Position numbers and translations under genes: made by a program | In this document: positions 6,960 to 14,494 of the stretch, piece after piece | Position numbering within the stretch: the stretch's first letter is position 1 | How the letters are laid out: the number at the start of each line of letters is the position of its first letter | The notes under the pieces: generated by a model | Told to the model about the DNA's origin: nothing | Databases searched by the model: none | What the model saw: only the letters and a program-made list of their open reading frames with translations | Source: JAADDV01 sp964582875 | Lineage (GTDB): Bacteria > Aquificota > Aquificia > Aquificales > Hydrogenothermaceae | Direction: 5' to 3' | Assembly (NCBI GenBank): GCA_964582875.1 | Contig: CAZOTZ010000022.1 | Location: 1-21,699 of the forward strand | Length of the DNA: 21,699 bases

Positions 6960-9029
6960 ATGACTAAAATAAGAACTTTTCTTTTTATTATTATTCCTGT
7001 CGTTGTTGGTCTTTACACAAGACTTGACGATATAAAAGCATGGGAAGCTAATAAGTTTTACCACTTTTATCAAAACAGACCTGTTTTTACAGGAAATGAT
7101 TCATATTTTTTTGCAAGGTATGGTAAAGAGTACTTTGAAGGGAAATACAAAGCTGGAGAAACAGACCCTTTAAGAAAAGTTCCTGATTTTACAACATATC
7201 CGGAACCTGTACCTTTACTAAGTTTAATTTCTGGTTTTTTTGCAAAAATTCAGGGAACATATATAGAAAACGTATCTGTATGGCTTGTCCCTATTCTCGC
7301 TGTCTTACTTGCTTTTCCACTTGTGTTCTTTTTCAACAAAATTGGATATCCAGTAGCAGGTGGAGTAGGAGCATTTTTAACAGTTATATCCGTTTCCTAC
7401 CTGCCGAGAACCACTATAGCAAGACTTGATACAGATTCCCTTAACCTTTTTTTCCCTTTCTTAGTAGCTACATTTTTACTTCTCTTTGTAAAAGAAGAAA
7501 AAAACGAGAAACTGAAGTATATATACGCATTTTTTGCAGGTATATCTGCATACCTTTATATGTGGTGGTATTTTAAACCTTCTCTTTTACTTGCTGTAAC
7601 AGGAGGTTTAATTGTTTTTCTCCTTATAGAGAGAAAACTAAAACTCAAAAAAGAAGACCTTATAGGTTTAGGAATATTTATTCTTTTTGCAAACCCTATG
7701 AATTTTTACACCGGGATACAGGATGCTTTAGGTCAGGTTAAAAAGTACATATTTGAGACATCCCAAAAAGCAGTGGAAGGTGGATTTCCAAATATTCAGC
7801 ATTTCGTTACAGAACTTTCCCATTATGAGTTTAACAAGCTTTCAAAGGTAATCGCCGGCAGTGAGTATATAGTTATCATATCTTTTATTGGGCTTGGAAT
7901 TCTGTTTTTGAGAAGATGGAAACCTATGTTCCTTCTACTTCCATTTTTAGCTTTAGGGCTTATTCCTTTAATTGGGCCAATGAGATTTGCTATGTATCTT
8001 GCTCCTTTTGTAGGAATTGGTATAGGAGCTATTGGAGATGAGATTGTAAGATTTATAAGTAATAGGAAATCTCAGGAACCTCCAACAGACAACGGAAGTT
8101 ATTCTGAAGAAGCTATAGAAGAAAATAAATCAAAAAAAGTTGAGTTTGTCAGTAGTTTAGCTGTTTTTTTAGTCATAATAGGTTTAATCGCTTATATGAA
8201 CAAAATGGTTTTTGCTTTTGTTGCAAAACCTAAATATCCAGCACCTCTAACAGGAGATTTTCTTGCTCTCAAAGAAAAAACCGAAAAAAACAGCTGGATA
8301 TGGACATGGTGGAGTGAAGGTTATATGGTTGAGTATTTAGGGGAAAGGGCAACATTTGTAGACCCTGGTTCCCAGTTTACCCCGAAAACGTATTTTGGAG
8401 GCCTTACATACTCAACTTCAAGTCCAGAAATTGCAAGAAATGTTATTTTTTCAATAGCCACTATAGGATTAAAAGGGATAAATGAAGAACTATCTAAAGG
8501 TGTGTCCCCTGAAACAATTAAGAAAAAAGCAGAGAAAGGGGAGTATATAGACTTTTCAAAAATAAAAAATCCGATATACTGGCTATTTACTATTCGTTCA
8601 GTTAAAGCATTTGATTCTATTAACAAAATAGGAACCTGGAACTTTAAAATGCAAAATGGTTTAGAAGGACAGTACATGTACTTAGGTATGTGTAAAAGCT
8701 TGAACCAACACACAATAGTATGTTCAAGATGGGTTGTGGATACAAGAGAGGGCGTTGTAAAGGATAGAGTAACAGGGAGACAGTATCCAGTAAAGAGAAT
8801 ATCCCTTGTAGACCCAGATAGAAGTATTAGAACCCGTAAGTACAGGGACAGTGGGGTATATTTTGAAGTAGCAAGTTCAAAGTACGGACATTTTGGTTTT
8901 ATGATGCAGGAACAGGCATACAAATCTATGTATAACCAGATGTACATATTAAGGAATTATGACAACCGTTATTTTGAACTTGTTCACGACCATTTCCCAT
9001 TTGCTGTTTTATACAAAGTTAAAGAATAG
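6960..9029 (+). CDS. STT3/PglB-family oligosaccharyltransferase, variant WWS motif
   Basis: A 689-residue polytopic membrane protein with the layout of the single-subunit bacterial and archaeal oligosaccharyltransferases (GT66), which move a lipid-linked glycan to Asn on exported proteins at the outer face of the inner membrane. After a first membrane segment (about 5-20) comes the first external loop with NDSYFFARY (Asp47, expected metal ligand). RTTIARLDTDSLNLFFP follows (Asp157-x-Asp159, the second metal and lipid-pyrophosphate site). FVTELSHYEF (Glu285) corresponds to the external-loop-5 TIxE region. About a dozen hydrophobic segments lead to a soluble C-terminal domain from about residue 430. 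There the usual WWDxG reads WWSEG (450-454) followed by VDPGSQ. The ATG has a purine-rich GGAAGGGAAG upstream. The family assignment is firm; whether it transfers to N-X-S/T is uncertain because the Asp that reads the +2 residue is absent. Confidence 0.88.
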   Translation: MTKIRTFLFIIIPVVVGLYTRLDDIKAWEANKFYHFYQNRPVFTGNDSYFFARYGKEYFEGKYKAGETDPLRKVPDFTTYPEPVPLLSLISGFFAKIQGTYIENVSVWLVPILAVLLAFPLVFFFNKIGYPVAGGVGAFLTVISVSYLPRTTIARLDTDSLNLFFPFLVATFLLLFVKEEKNEKLKYIYAFFAGISAYLYMWWYFKPSLLLAVTGGLIVFLLIERKLKLKKEDLIGLGIFILFANPMNFYTGIQDALGQVKKYIFETSQKAVEGGFPNIQHFVTELSHYEFNKLSKVIAGSEYIVIISFIGLGILFLRRWKPMFLLLPFLALGLIPLIGPMRFAMYLAPFVGIGIGAIGDEIVRFISNRKSQEPPTDNGSYSEEAIEENKSKKVEFVSSLAVFLVIIGLIAYMNKMVFAFVAKPKYPAPLTGDFLALKEKTEKNSWIWTWWSEGYMVEYLGERATFVDPGSQFTPKTYFGGLTYSTSSPEIARNVIFSIATIGLKGINEELSKGVSPETIKKKAEKGEYIDFSKIKNPIYWLFTIRSVKAFDSINKIGTWNFKMQNGLEGQYMYLGMCKSLNQHTIVCSRWVVDTREGVVKDRVTGRQYPVKRISLVDPDRSIRTRKYRDSGVYFEVASSKYGHFGFMMQEQAYKSMYNQMYILRNYDNRYFELVHDHFPFAVLYKVKE

Positions 9030-9057
9030 TTGAAATACTCATAGATGTTTATAAAAT
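9030..9057 (+). promoter_or_regulatory. candidate promoter of the type II secretion operon
   Basis: TTGAAA (9030-9035) is followed after 16 bases by TAAAAT (9052-9057), in the 55-base gap before gspG and overlapping the end of the previous gene. In such AT-rich DNA this match is weak evidence; the position, just before an eleven-gene run with no later gaps, makes it plausible. Confidence 0.35.
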
Positions 9058-9084
9058 GTTTAATAAAAAAATAGGAGAAAGTAA

Positions 9085-9510
9085 ATGAACGTTAAAAGGA
9101 GAAAAGAGAGAGGTTTTACCTTAATTGAGCTTTTAGTTGTTATGGTTATTATTGCTCTACTCGCTTCTTTGGTAGCACCAAAACTCTTTAGTAAACTTGG
9201 AGCTTCAAAACAAAAGGCAGCTAAAGCACAGATAAGCCTTATAGAAACAGCATTAGATGCGTTCAGGTTAGATGTAGGAAGATATCCTACAACATCAGAA
9301 GGATTAAAAGTCCTCTGGGAAAACCCTGGAAATATAAAAGGATGGGATGGCCCTTATTTACCAAAACCTGTTAAAACAGACCCATGGGGAAATCCATACA
9401 TATATAAATCCCCAGGGGATAATGGAAAGCCTTATGAACTTAAATCTTTAGGAGCGGATGGTAAAGAAGGTGGAACAGGAGAAAATGCAGACATCTCAGT
9501 CTGGGACTGA
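9085..9510 (+). CDS. gspG: type II secretion major pseudopilin GspG
   Basis: This is the major subunit of the periplasmic pseudopilus that pushes substrates through the secretin. The class III leader is short and basic (residues 1-10) and ends KERG, with predicted cleavage before Phe11. The mature chain starts FTLIE with the conserved Glu5 and a single hydrophobic helix. The globular domain carries the GspG hallmarks GRYPTTSEGL (65-74), WDGPYL (87-92) and DPWGNPY (99-105), and a Gly/Asp-rich C-terminal loop that in the family binds calcium. Length 141 is normal. GGAGAAAG precedes the ATG. No N-X-S/T sequon is present in the chain. It is the first gene of the operon, which is unusual: in most proteobacteria gspC-gspD lead. 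Confidence 0.97.
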   Translation: MNVKRRKERGFTLIELLVVMVIIALLASLVAPKLFSKLGASKQKAAKAQISLIETALDAFRLDVGRYPTTSEGLKVLWENPGNIKGWDGPYLPKPVKTDPWGNPYIYKSPGDNGKPYELKSLGADGKEGGTGENADISVWD

Positions 9511-11167
9511 GATAGAACTTGAGAATAAGCTTATAGGGGAAATATTTGTAGAAAGTGGTTACTGTAGTGAAGAGGATATATCAAAAGCCCTTGAGATACA
9601 GAAAAACTACGGTGGTAAACTTGGAAATATACTCCTTAACATGGGAGTAATCACTGAAGAGCAACTTTTAAAAGGATTATCAAAACAATTAAAGTTAGAG
9701 TACCTGAGTTCTGTTGAAGGGTTTGACCTTATAGATATTGGAATAGACCACAGGATATTGAGAGAGAATAACATCTACCCTTTTAAAGAAGACGAAGATA
9801 CCATCCATGTTATCACTAACAACCCGTTGAATCTTGAGGTTTTTTCCCTTATAGAAAATAAAACAGGAAAAACTGTAAAGGTTTACCTGTCTAGAGAAGA
9901 AAACTTAAAACAGCTATCTGTTCTTCTTGATATAGAAGATATGATGACTGAGAAGGAAAATCTCCTTGATATAGATGAAGAGATAGACAAACTAAAAGAG
10001 ATAGCATCAGAAGCACCTGTTATAAAGCTTGTTAATAATCTCCTCTCAAAAGCTGTTGAAGAGAATGCATCTGATATCCATTTTGAGGCTTTAAAAAACA
10101 TTATGAAAGTACGTTTTAGAATAGATGGTGTACTACATACAGTTGAAACAATACCACAGGACATGAAACTTGCTGTTATAACAAGGCTGAAACTTATATC
10201 AGGTATGAATATAGCAGAAAACAGACTTCCACAGGATGGTAGAATATCAGTAAAAGTAGCAGGAAAAGAAATAGATATAAGGGCTTCTTCTGTTCCTACC
10301 CAGTTCGGTGAAAGTTTTGTTTTAAGATTACTTGGAAAAGAAGATATAGACTACTCCCTTGAAAGTTTAGGTTTTTACGAAGACCATATACAGCTTATAA
10401 GGAAGATTGTAAGAAAACCTAATGGTATATTCCTTACAACAGGACCAACAGGTTCAGGTAAAACAACAACCCTTTACTCAATACTTTCAGAGTTAAACTC
10501 TGATGATGTAAAGATAATAACCGTTGAAGACCCAGTTGAGTATGAATTCAAAGGGATAAACCAGATAAATGTAAAACCTGATATTGGATACACATTTGCA
10601 AATGCCCTTAGAAGTATTCTCCGTCAAGACCCTGACATTATAATGGTTGGGGAAATAAGGGATTTGGAAACTGCAGAGATAGCAATACAGGCATCTCTTA
10701 CAGGTCATCTTGTTTTATCAACACTTCACACAAATAGTGCCCTTGCTTCAATATCAAGACTACTTGATATGGGGGTTGAGTTCTTCCTACTGAAAGCTTC
10801 AATTATTGGACTTATGGCACAAAGGCTTGTCAGAACATTATGTCCGTACTGTAGTCATGAAACAGTACTTTCTGACGAGTTTAAAAAAGCTTACAACGTT
10901 GAACAGCTTTTAGAGAAATATCCTTTTGTTAAATACTCACCAAAAAAAGCAAAAGGTTGCAAACACTGTAATTACACAGGATATAAAGGAAGAACCATTA
11001 TTGCAGAAATTGTTCCATTTGATGAGGAAGTTATAAAAAGATTTGATAAAGAAAAAAACTTTAACAGAATAGAAGAGCTTGGATACCGTTCAATGTTCAC
11101 AGATGGAATTCTGAAAGTTCTTGAAGGAAAAACATCAATAGAAGAAGTAATCAGGGTAGCGTCATGA
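9458..11167 (+). CDS. gspE: type II secretion ATPase GspE
   Basis: The cytoplasmic AAA-like ATPase powers pseudopilus assembly through GspL and GspF. Residues from about 20 to 150 are the N1-type domain (EIFVESGYCSEEDISKAL, GKLGNILLNMGVITEEQL). The catalytic core has SDIHFE (205-210), Walker A GPTGSGKTTT (329-338), Asp box VEDPVEYE (356-363), Walker B DPDIIMVGEIRD (391-402) and His box STLHTNSA (421-428). A tetracysteine zinc motif follows (CPYC at 462-465, then CKHCNYTGYKGR). The full 569 residues are intact. The reading frame opens inside gspG: ATG at 9458 overlaps it by 53 bases and an alternative ATG at 9485 by 26 bases. Each has a GGAG only 3 bases upstream, so the start is not settled. 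It overlaps gspF by 4 bases (ATGA). Confidence 0.97.
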   Translation: MVKKVEQEKMQTSQSGTEIELENKLIGEIFVESGYCSEEDISKALEIQKNYGGKLGNILLNMGVITEEQLLKGLSKQLKLEYLSSVEGFDLIDIGIDHRILRENNIYPFKEDEDTIHVITNNPLNLEVFSLIENKTGKTVKVYLSREENLKQLSVLLDIEDMMTEKENLLDIDEEIDKLKEIASEAPVIKLVNNLLSKAVEENASDIHFEALKNIMKVRFRIDGVLHTVETIPQDMKLAVITRLKLISGMNIAENRLPQDGRISVKVAGKEIDIRASSVPTQFGESFVLRLLGKEDIDYSLESLGFYEDHIQLIRKIVRKPNGIFLTTGPTGSGKTTTLYSILSELNSDDVKIITVEDPVEYEFKGINQINVKPDIGYTFANALRSILRQDPDIIMVGEIRDLETAEIAIQASLTGHLVLSTLHTNSALASISRLLDMGVEFFLLKASIIGLMAQRLVRTLCPYCSHETVLSDEFKKAYNVEQLLEKYPFVKYSPKKAKGCKHCNYTGYKGRTIIAEIVPFDEEVIKRFDKEKNFNRIEELGYRSMFTDGILKVLEGKTSIEEVIRVAS

Positions 11168-12366
11168 GTCTGTTTATATACGAAGGGGTAACAAAAAGCG
11201 GGGAGAAAGTAACAGGAAAATTTTTCGGAACCTACCAGGAGCTTGTAAAAGAGCTAAAAAATGAAGGAATAATACTCACAAATATAAAAGAAGAGACAAA
11301 AAAACAAAAAAAAGGTAAATTTACAAATCAGGACTTCTCAGACACAATAGAAGAACTTAACTATCTTATATCCTCTGGAGTACAGCTTGATAAAGCAATA
11401 TCAATACTTGTGAAAAATGCTTCAAAACTGTCTGTTATAGAGTTCTGGGAAACTGTGCTGAAAAAACTAAAAGAAGGTAAAACACTATCAGTAGCTTTGA
11501 AAGAAACAGGTAAAGAGAAACAGTTCAATATTCCAGAGTTCTACATAAACATAATTTCAGTTGGGGAAGAGATAGGAAACCTTCCTGCAGCTTTTCAGGA
11601 TATAATAGAAGACCTTAAGTTCCGGGAAAATATAAAAAAAGAGATAAAGTCTGCTACAGCTTATCCTATTTTCCTTCTTATAGTAAGTATACTGACAGTT
11701 TTTTTCGTTTCAGGCTTTATTCTTCCAAAGTTTTCTGACATCTTTACAGAAAAAGAGCTTGAAAAACTCCCTACAATATCAAAAATGACCCTTGATTTTG
11801 GAAAAACTGTTCATGCAAATATGGATATAATCCTTTTAGCGCTGTTTTTTATTGGAGGTCTTATTGTATACGGTTTTACATCAGGTTATTTTATGAAAAA
11901 TCTGTCAAAATTCGTTTATTCTATTCCTTATTTAAAGGATATAGCCCTTAAGATAGAATTAGCAAACGTATTTGGCTCCCTTGGAACAATGATAGAAGGG
12001 GGAGTTGATATAAGCAGAGCATTAAGCTTATCTTCAAGAATTGCAGGGAATACAACCTTAAAAAATATTCTCAAAGAGACTGTTTCAGAAATCAAAAAAG
12101 GTAAAAAAATAAGTAATATATGGGCAAGGTACGATATAATCCCTGACAATGTTATATCTATAGTTGCAGTTGCTGAACAGAGTGCTAAGTTAGGGGAGGT
12201 GTTTAAAAACTTAGGAAAAAGGTATATGGACGAGTTTAAAAACGAAGTTTCAAGAATGCTTACATTTTTAGAACCAGCTATTATAGTTTTCCTTGGTTTT
12301 TTTGTAGCCTTTATCGTGGTGTCTATAATGCTTGCAGTTGTTAGTGTGAGTGATATATATGGATAA
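11164..12366 (+). CDS. gspF: type II secretion inner-membrane platform protein GspF
   Basis: GspF is the polytopic core of the assembly platform and links the ATPase to the growing pseudopilus. The 400-residue chain shows the family's duplicated cytoplasmic GspF domains (about 50-165 and 255-365). Three membrane segments are visible: IFLLIVSILTVFFVSGFILP near 170, a second near 220-238, and LGFFVAFIVVSIMLAVVSV near 378-396. Typical motifs are LISSGVQLDKAI, ISVGEEIGNLP and LGTMIEGGVDISRAL, and the C-terminal LEPAIIVFLG. Start ATG overlaps the gspE stop (ATGA), a translational coupling arrangement. Length and order of domains are normal. Confidence 0.96.
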   Translation: MSLFIYEGVTKSGEKVTGKFFGTYQELVKELKNEGIILTNIKEETKKQKKGKFTNQDFSDTIEELNYLISSGVQLDKAISILVKNASKLSVIEFWETVLKKLKEGKTLSVALKETGKEKQFNIPEFYINIISVGEEIGNLPAAFQDIIEDLKFRENIKKEIKSATAYPIFLLIVSILTVFFVSGFILPKFSDIFTEKELEKLPTISKMTLDFGKTVHANMDIILLALFFIGGLIVYGFTSGYFMKNLSKFVYSIPYLKDIALKIELANVFGSLGTMIEGGVDISRALSLSSRIAGNTTLKNILKETVSEIKKGKKISNIWARYDIIPDNVISIVAVAEQSAKLGEVFKNLGKRYMDEFKNEVSRMLTFLEPAIIVFLGFFVAFIVVSIMLAVVSVSDIYG

Positions 12367-12553
12367 AAGAAAAGGTTTTACACTGATAGAAGTACTTATA
12401 GTAATAACAATAATAGCAATAACTGTTTCTATAGTTTTTCCTGCTTACTTTAAAGTTCAGGAAAAGTACCAGAAGTTTATACACAAAATAGAAGAAAAAA
12501 ATAAAAAGAAAAAAGAAGCGTTTTTATCCTTCATAAAAGATGAAGAAGAATAG
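12359..12553 (+). CDS. minimal GspH-position pseudopilin (64 residues)
   Basis: The gene sits where gspH is expected. It has a six-residue leader MDKRKG, predicted cleavage before Phe7 and the mature start FTLIEVLIVI with Glu5, then one hydrophobic helix followed by a very Lys/Glu-rich helix that ends at residue 64. Normal GspH is roughly 150-200 residues with a beta-rich globular head, which is entirely missing here. ATG at 12359 is preferred; a GTG at 12350 would add three residues. It overlaps the end of gspF and its own end overlaps the next gene by 14 bases, so there is no room for a lost head domain. It is either a natural headless pseudopilin or a GspH reduced to its helix. The prepilin signal makes coding certain, the GspH name less so. 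Confidence 0.75.
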   Translation: MDKRKGFTLIEVLIVITIIAITVSIVFPAYFKVQEKYQKFIHKIEEKNKKKKEAFLSFIKDEEE

Positions 12554-12950
12554 CGGTTTTACACTTATAGAGGTTCTCCTTTCCCTTATAATTCTTACTG
12601 TTGCTATTGTTACCATAAATATAGCTTTTAAGCAGTTTACAACTTATAAGATAAAGTTTGATAAATACAAAAAGATATATAGAACAACCCTTTCTATTAA
12701 AGATATGATAGAAACAAAGGAACTTGTTGACGGGTTAAAAGAGTATGGAGAGTTAAACGGTCTACACTACCAGTATTCTGTTAAGCTTGTAAATAAAAAC
12801 AGAAATTTTGAGGAAGGAGAAGCATCAATAGGAAGTAATATAGGAGATTTTGAGATTTACCTGTTTAAAATAACACTTCTTGTAGAAGGCAGAAAGTATG
12901 AGTTTTATGAAACAAGATATAAAAAAATCAAAACATTCAAACCTATGTAA
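12540..12950 (+). CDS. gspI: type II secretion minor pseudopilin GspI-like
   Basis: A 136-residue minor pseudopilin with leader MKKNSG, predicted cleavage before Phe7 and mature start FTLIEVLLSLIIL (Glu5 present). The small beta-rich head (about residues 75-130) has the length expected for GspI, which caps the pseudopilus tip with GspJ and GspK. No clear ribosome site precedes the ATG; it overlaps the previous gene by 14 bases and probably relies on coupling. The assignment rests on order (between the H position and J) and size; sequence conservation outside the N-terminal helix is low. Confidence 0.82.
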   Translation: MKKNSGFTLIEVLLSLIILTVAIVTINIAFKQFTTYKIKFDKYKKIYRTTLSIKDMIETKELVDGLKEYGELNGLHYQYSVKLVNKNRNFEEGEASIGSNIGDFEIYLFKITLLVEGRKYEFYETRYKKIKTFKPM

Positions 12951-13572
12951 AGGTTTTACCCTGTTAGAACTCCTTGTAGCAATAACAATATTTTCTATAG
13001 CAATTGCTATGGTTTCTTACTCATTTAAGTACTCCCTTAACATAGTTAAGTATGTAAACTTCTCATATGCTAAAGACCTGAGAAATTTCTCAAAATTTAG
13101 AGATTCAATAGACAGTCTTTACTTTTTTATGAAACAAAAGGAGAACAACATATTAGGTCCCTGGGATGCTTTCAAGTTTTTATTTGAAGGTAATGAAAGA
13201 CAGTTTACTTACGTATCTGCAAAACCAGTTATATTTAAAAAAAGAGATATAGTTCTTGTCAGAGTAAAGTTTGACGATAACAAGCTTATACTTCAGGAGT
13301 ACCCAATATACGATAAAAATGTAGACTATAAAAATCCAACCTTTGATTGGGTAAATCCTCCATCTGTGGTTATTTTAGATGGTATAAAAGATATAAAAAT
13401 AACGTATATAAAAGATGGTGTTGAAAAATTTTCTTTAAAAAACAACATTCCAGATGCAATCAAAATAACTATTCGCTATAAAAATAGAAAAGAAGAAACG
13501 CTTTTCTTTAAGATAAAATCAAATGCCTATTACAAGTCAATAATAGGAGAAAACGTTTATGAAAGAATCTAA
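12898..13572 (+). CDS. gspJ: type II secretion minor pseudopilin GspJ-like
   Basis: A 224-residue pseudopilin with a long basic leader (19 residues, ending LCKG), predicted cleavage before Phe20 and mature start FTLLELLVAITIF with Glu5. The head of about 170 residues includes a region resembling the GspJ fold, ending IPDAIKITIRYKNRKEETLFF, which is the typical final strand motif (xPxxIxxxI). Start at 12898 has AAGG 8 bases upstream; ATG at 12907 is an alternative that shortens the leader by three. It overlaps gspI by 53 bases and gspK by 14 bases. Confidence 0.87.
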   Translation: MSFMKQDIKKSKHSNLCKGFTLLELLVAITIFSIAIAMVSYSFKYSLNIVKYVNFSYAKDLRNFSKFRDSIDSLYFFMKQKENNILGPWDAFKFLFEGNERQFTYVSAKPVIFKKRDIVLVRVKFDDNKLILQEYPIYDKNVDYKNPTFDWVNPPSVVILDGIKDIKITYIKDGVEKFSLKNNIPDAIKITIRYKNRKEETLFFKIKSNAYYKSIIGENVYERI

Positions 13573-14476
13573 AGGCTCAGTTCTTATTATATCCCTGATA
13601 CTGATGTCTGTAGCTACACTCCTTTCCCTTTTCATAATAAAAGTTTCAAAGGACATTGTAAGTTCATCACAGCTTTTAATGGAAAAGCTGGAAGCTAAAA
13701 TAAAAGCAGAATCAGAAATTGAAAGGTTTAAATACTTTGCGTCTACAAGCTGGTTTGACAGGTACAAAATTGTAAATATAAACAGCGTAAAAGACTACCC
13801 TAAAGATATCCTTTTAACAGGAAGTAAAGTAAAACTCAGTAATGGAAATGAGCTTTATATTACAGACAGTTCGTCAAAAATAAACCTTTTTATTGTTGAT
13901 GAAAGTATAATAGGAAGACTTTTAAGGATAGTAATTAAAGATGAAAAAAAATTACCTGTTATAAAAGACAGTTTCTTAGACTGGATTGATAGAGACAAAC
14001 TTATAAGACTTTACGGTGCAGAAGACGATTATTACAAAAATGAGATTGGCGCAAGATATACACCAAGAAACAACAACTTTATGCAGTCTATAGAAGAACT
14101 TCTTGATATAAGAGGTATAGACAATGACACTTATGAAAAGATAAAAAAAGTTTTTACTTTCAGTTATGGGAGTTGGGGAACAAATGCATACCTTGTAAGT
14201 CCTGAGCTACTAAAAGTTATTGCCCCTGATATAAAAGAAGAAACTGCAGAAACGTTAGAATATTTAAGAAAAAAAGGAAAATTTAAAAGATTTGACCAGT
14301 TAACTGGAGAACTTTTTAAAGGTGAAGGTTCAGGTATATACTCTACAGAGCTTTCAAAAGTAGTAAATCTGAAAGTTGTTTCAAAAGTAGGAAATGCAGT
14401 AGAAAAAATTTATTGTATAATAGATTTTAAACCTAAAGATGATTACCCTTTTGTTGTTTACAAATATAAAGAATAA
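13559..14476 (+). CDS. gspK: type II secretion tip pseudopilin GspK
   Basis: GspK is the largest minor pseudopilin and sits at the pseudopilus tip. The leader MKESKG is followed by SVLIISLILMSVATLL; the mature chain has no Glu at position 5, a known hallmark of GspK. The head shows the family layout: SSKINLF near residue 105, then FLDWIDRD and YTPRNNNFMQSIEELLDIRGI (helix-rich, SAM-like region), then a second LLKVIAP and LRKKGKFKRFDQL region. AGGAG lies 9 bases before the ATG. The TAA stop is in the same reading frame as the following gspL and only 18 bases before its likely start. Confidence 0.92.
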   Translation: MKESKGSVLIISLILMSVATLLSLFIIKVSKDIVSSSQLLMEKLEAKIKAESEIERFKYFASTSWFDRYKIVNINSVKDYPKDILLTGSKVKLSNGNELYITDSSSKINLFIVDESIIGRLLRIVIKDEKKLPVIKDSFLDWIDRDKLIRLYGAEDDYYKNEIGARYTPRNNNFMQSIEELLDIRGIDNDTYEKIKKVFTFSYGSWGTNAYLVSPELLKVIAPDIKEETAETLEYLRKKGKFKRFDQLTGELFKGEGSGIYSTELSKVVNLKVVSKVGNAVEKIYCIIDFKPKDDYPFVVYKYKE

Positions 14477-14481
14477 AAAGA

Positions 14482-14489
14482 GAGGGGTG
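14482..14489 (+). promoter_or_regulatory. ribosome binding site pointing to a non-AUG gspL start
   Basis: GAGGGGTG is a strong Shine-Dalgarno match and lies 5 bases before ATA at 14495. No ATG, GTG or TTG in the gspL frame is near it; the first ATG (14606) is more than 110 bases downstream and has no such site. Confidence 0.6.
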
Positions 14490-14494
14490 AAAAA

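Noticed and set aside
8321..8947. Long minus-strand open frame (208 codons) inside the oligosaccharyltransferase gene
   Set aside because: It lies fully within a well-supported gene on the other strand, has no ribosome site or recognisable motif, and its composition is that expected of an antisense shadow.
9085..9510. GspG as an acceptor of the neighbouring oligosaccharyltransferase
   Set aside because: The GspG chain has six Asn residues but none in an N-X-S/T context, so the sequence gives no support for this target.
12553..12950. Idea that the short gspH-position gene is frameshifted and its head lies downstream
   Set aside because: The next gene begins before its stop with its own prepilin leader, and gspI uses all the following sequence; no leftover GspH head is found.
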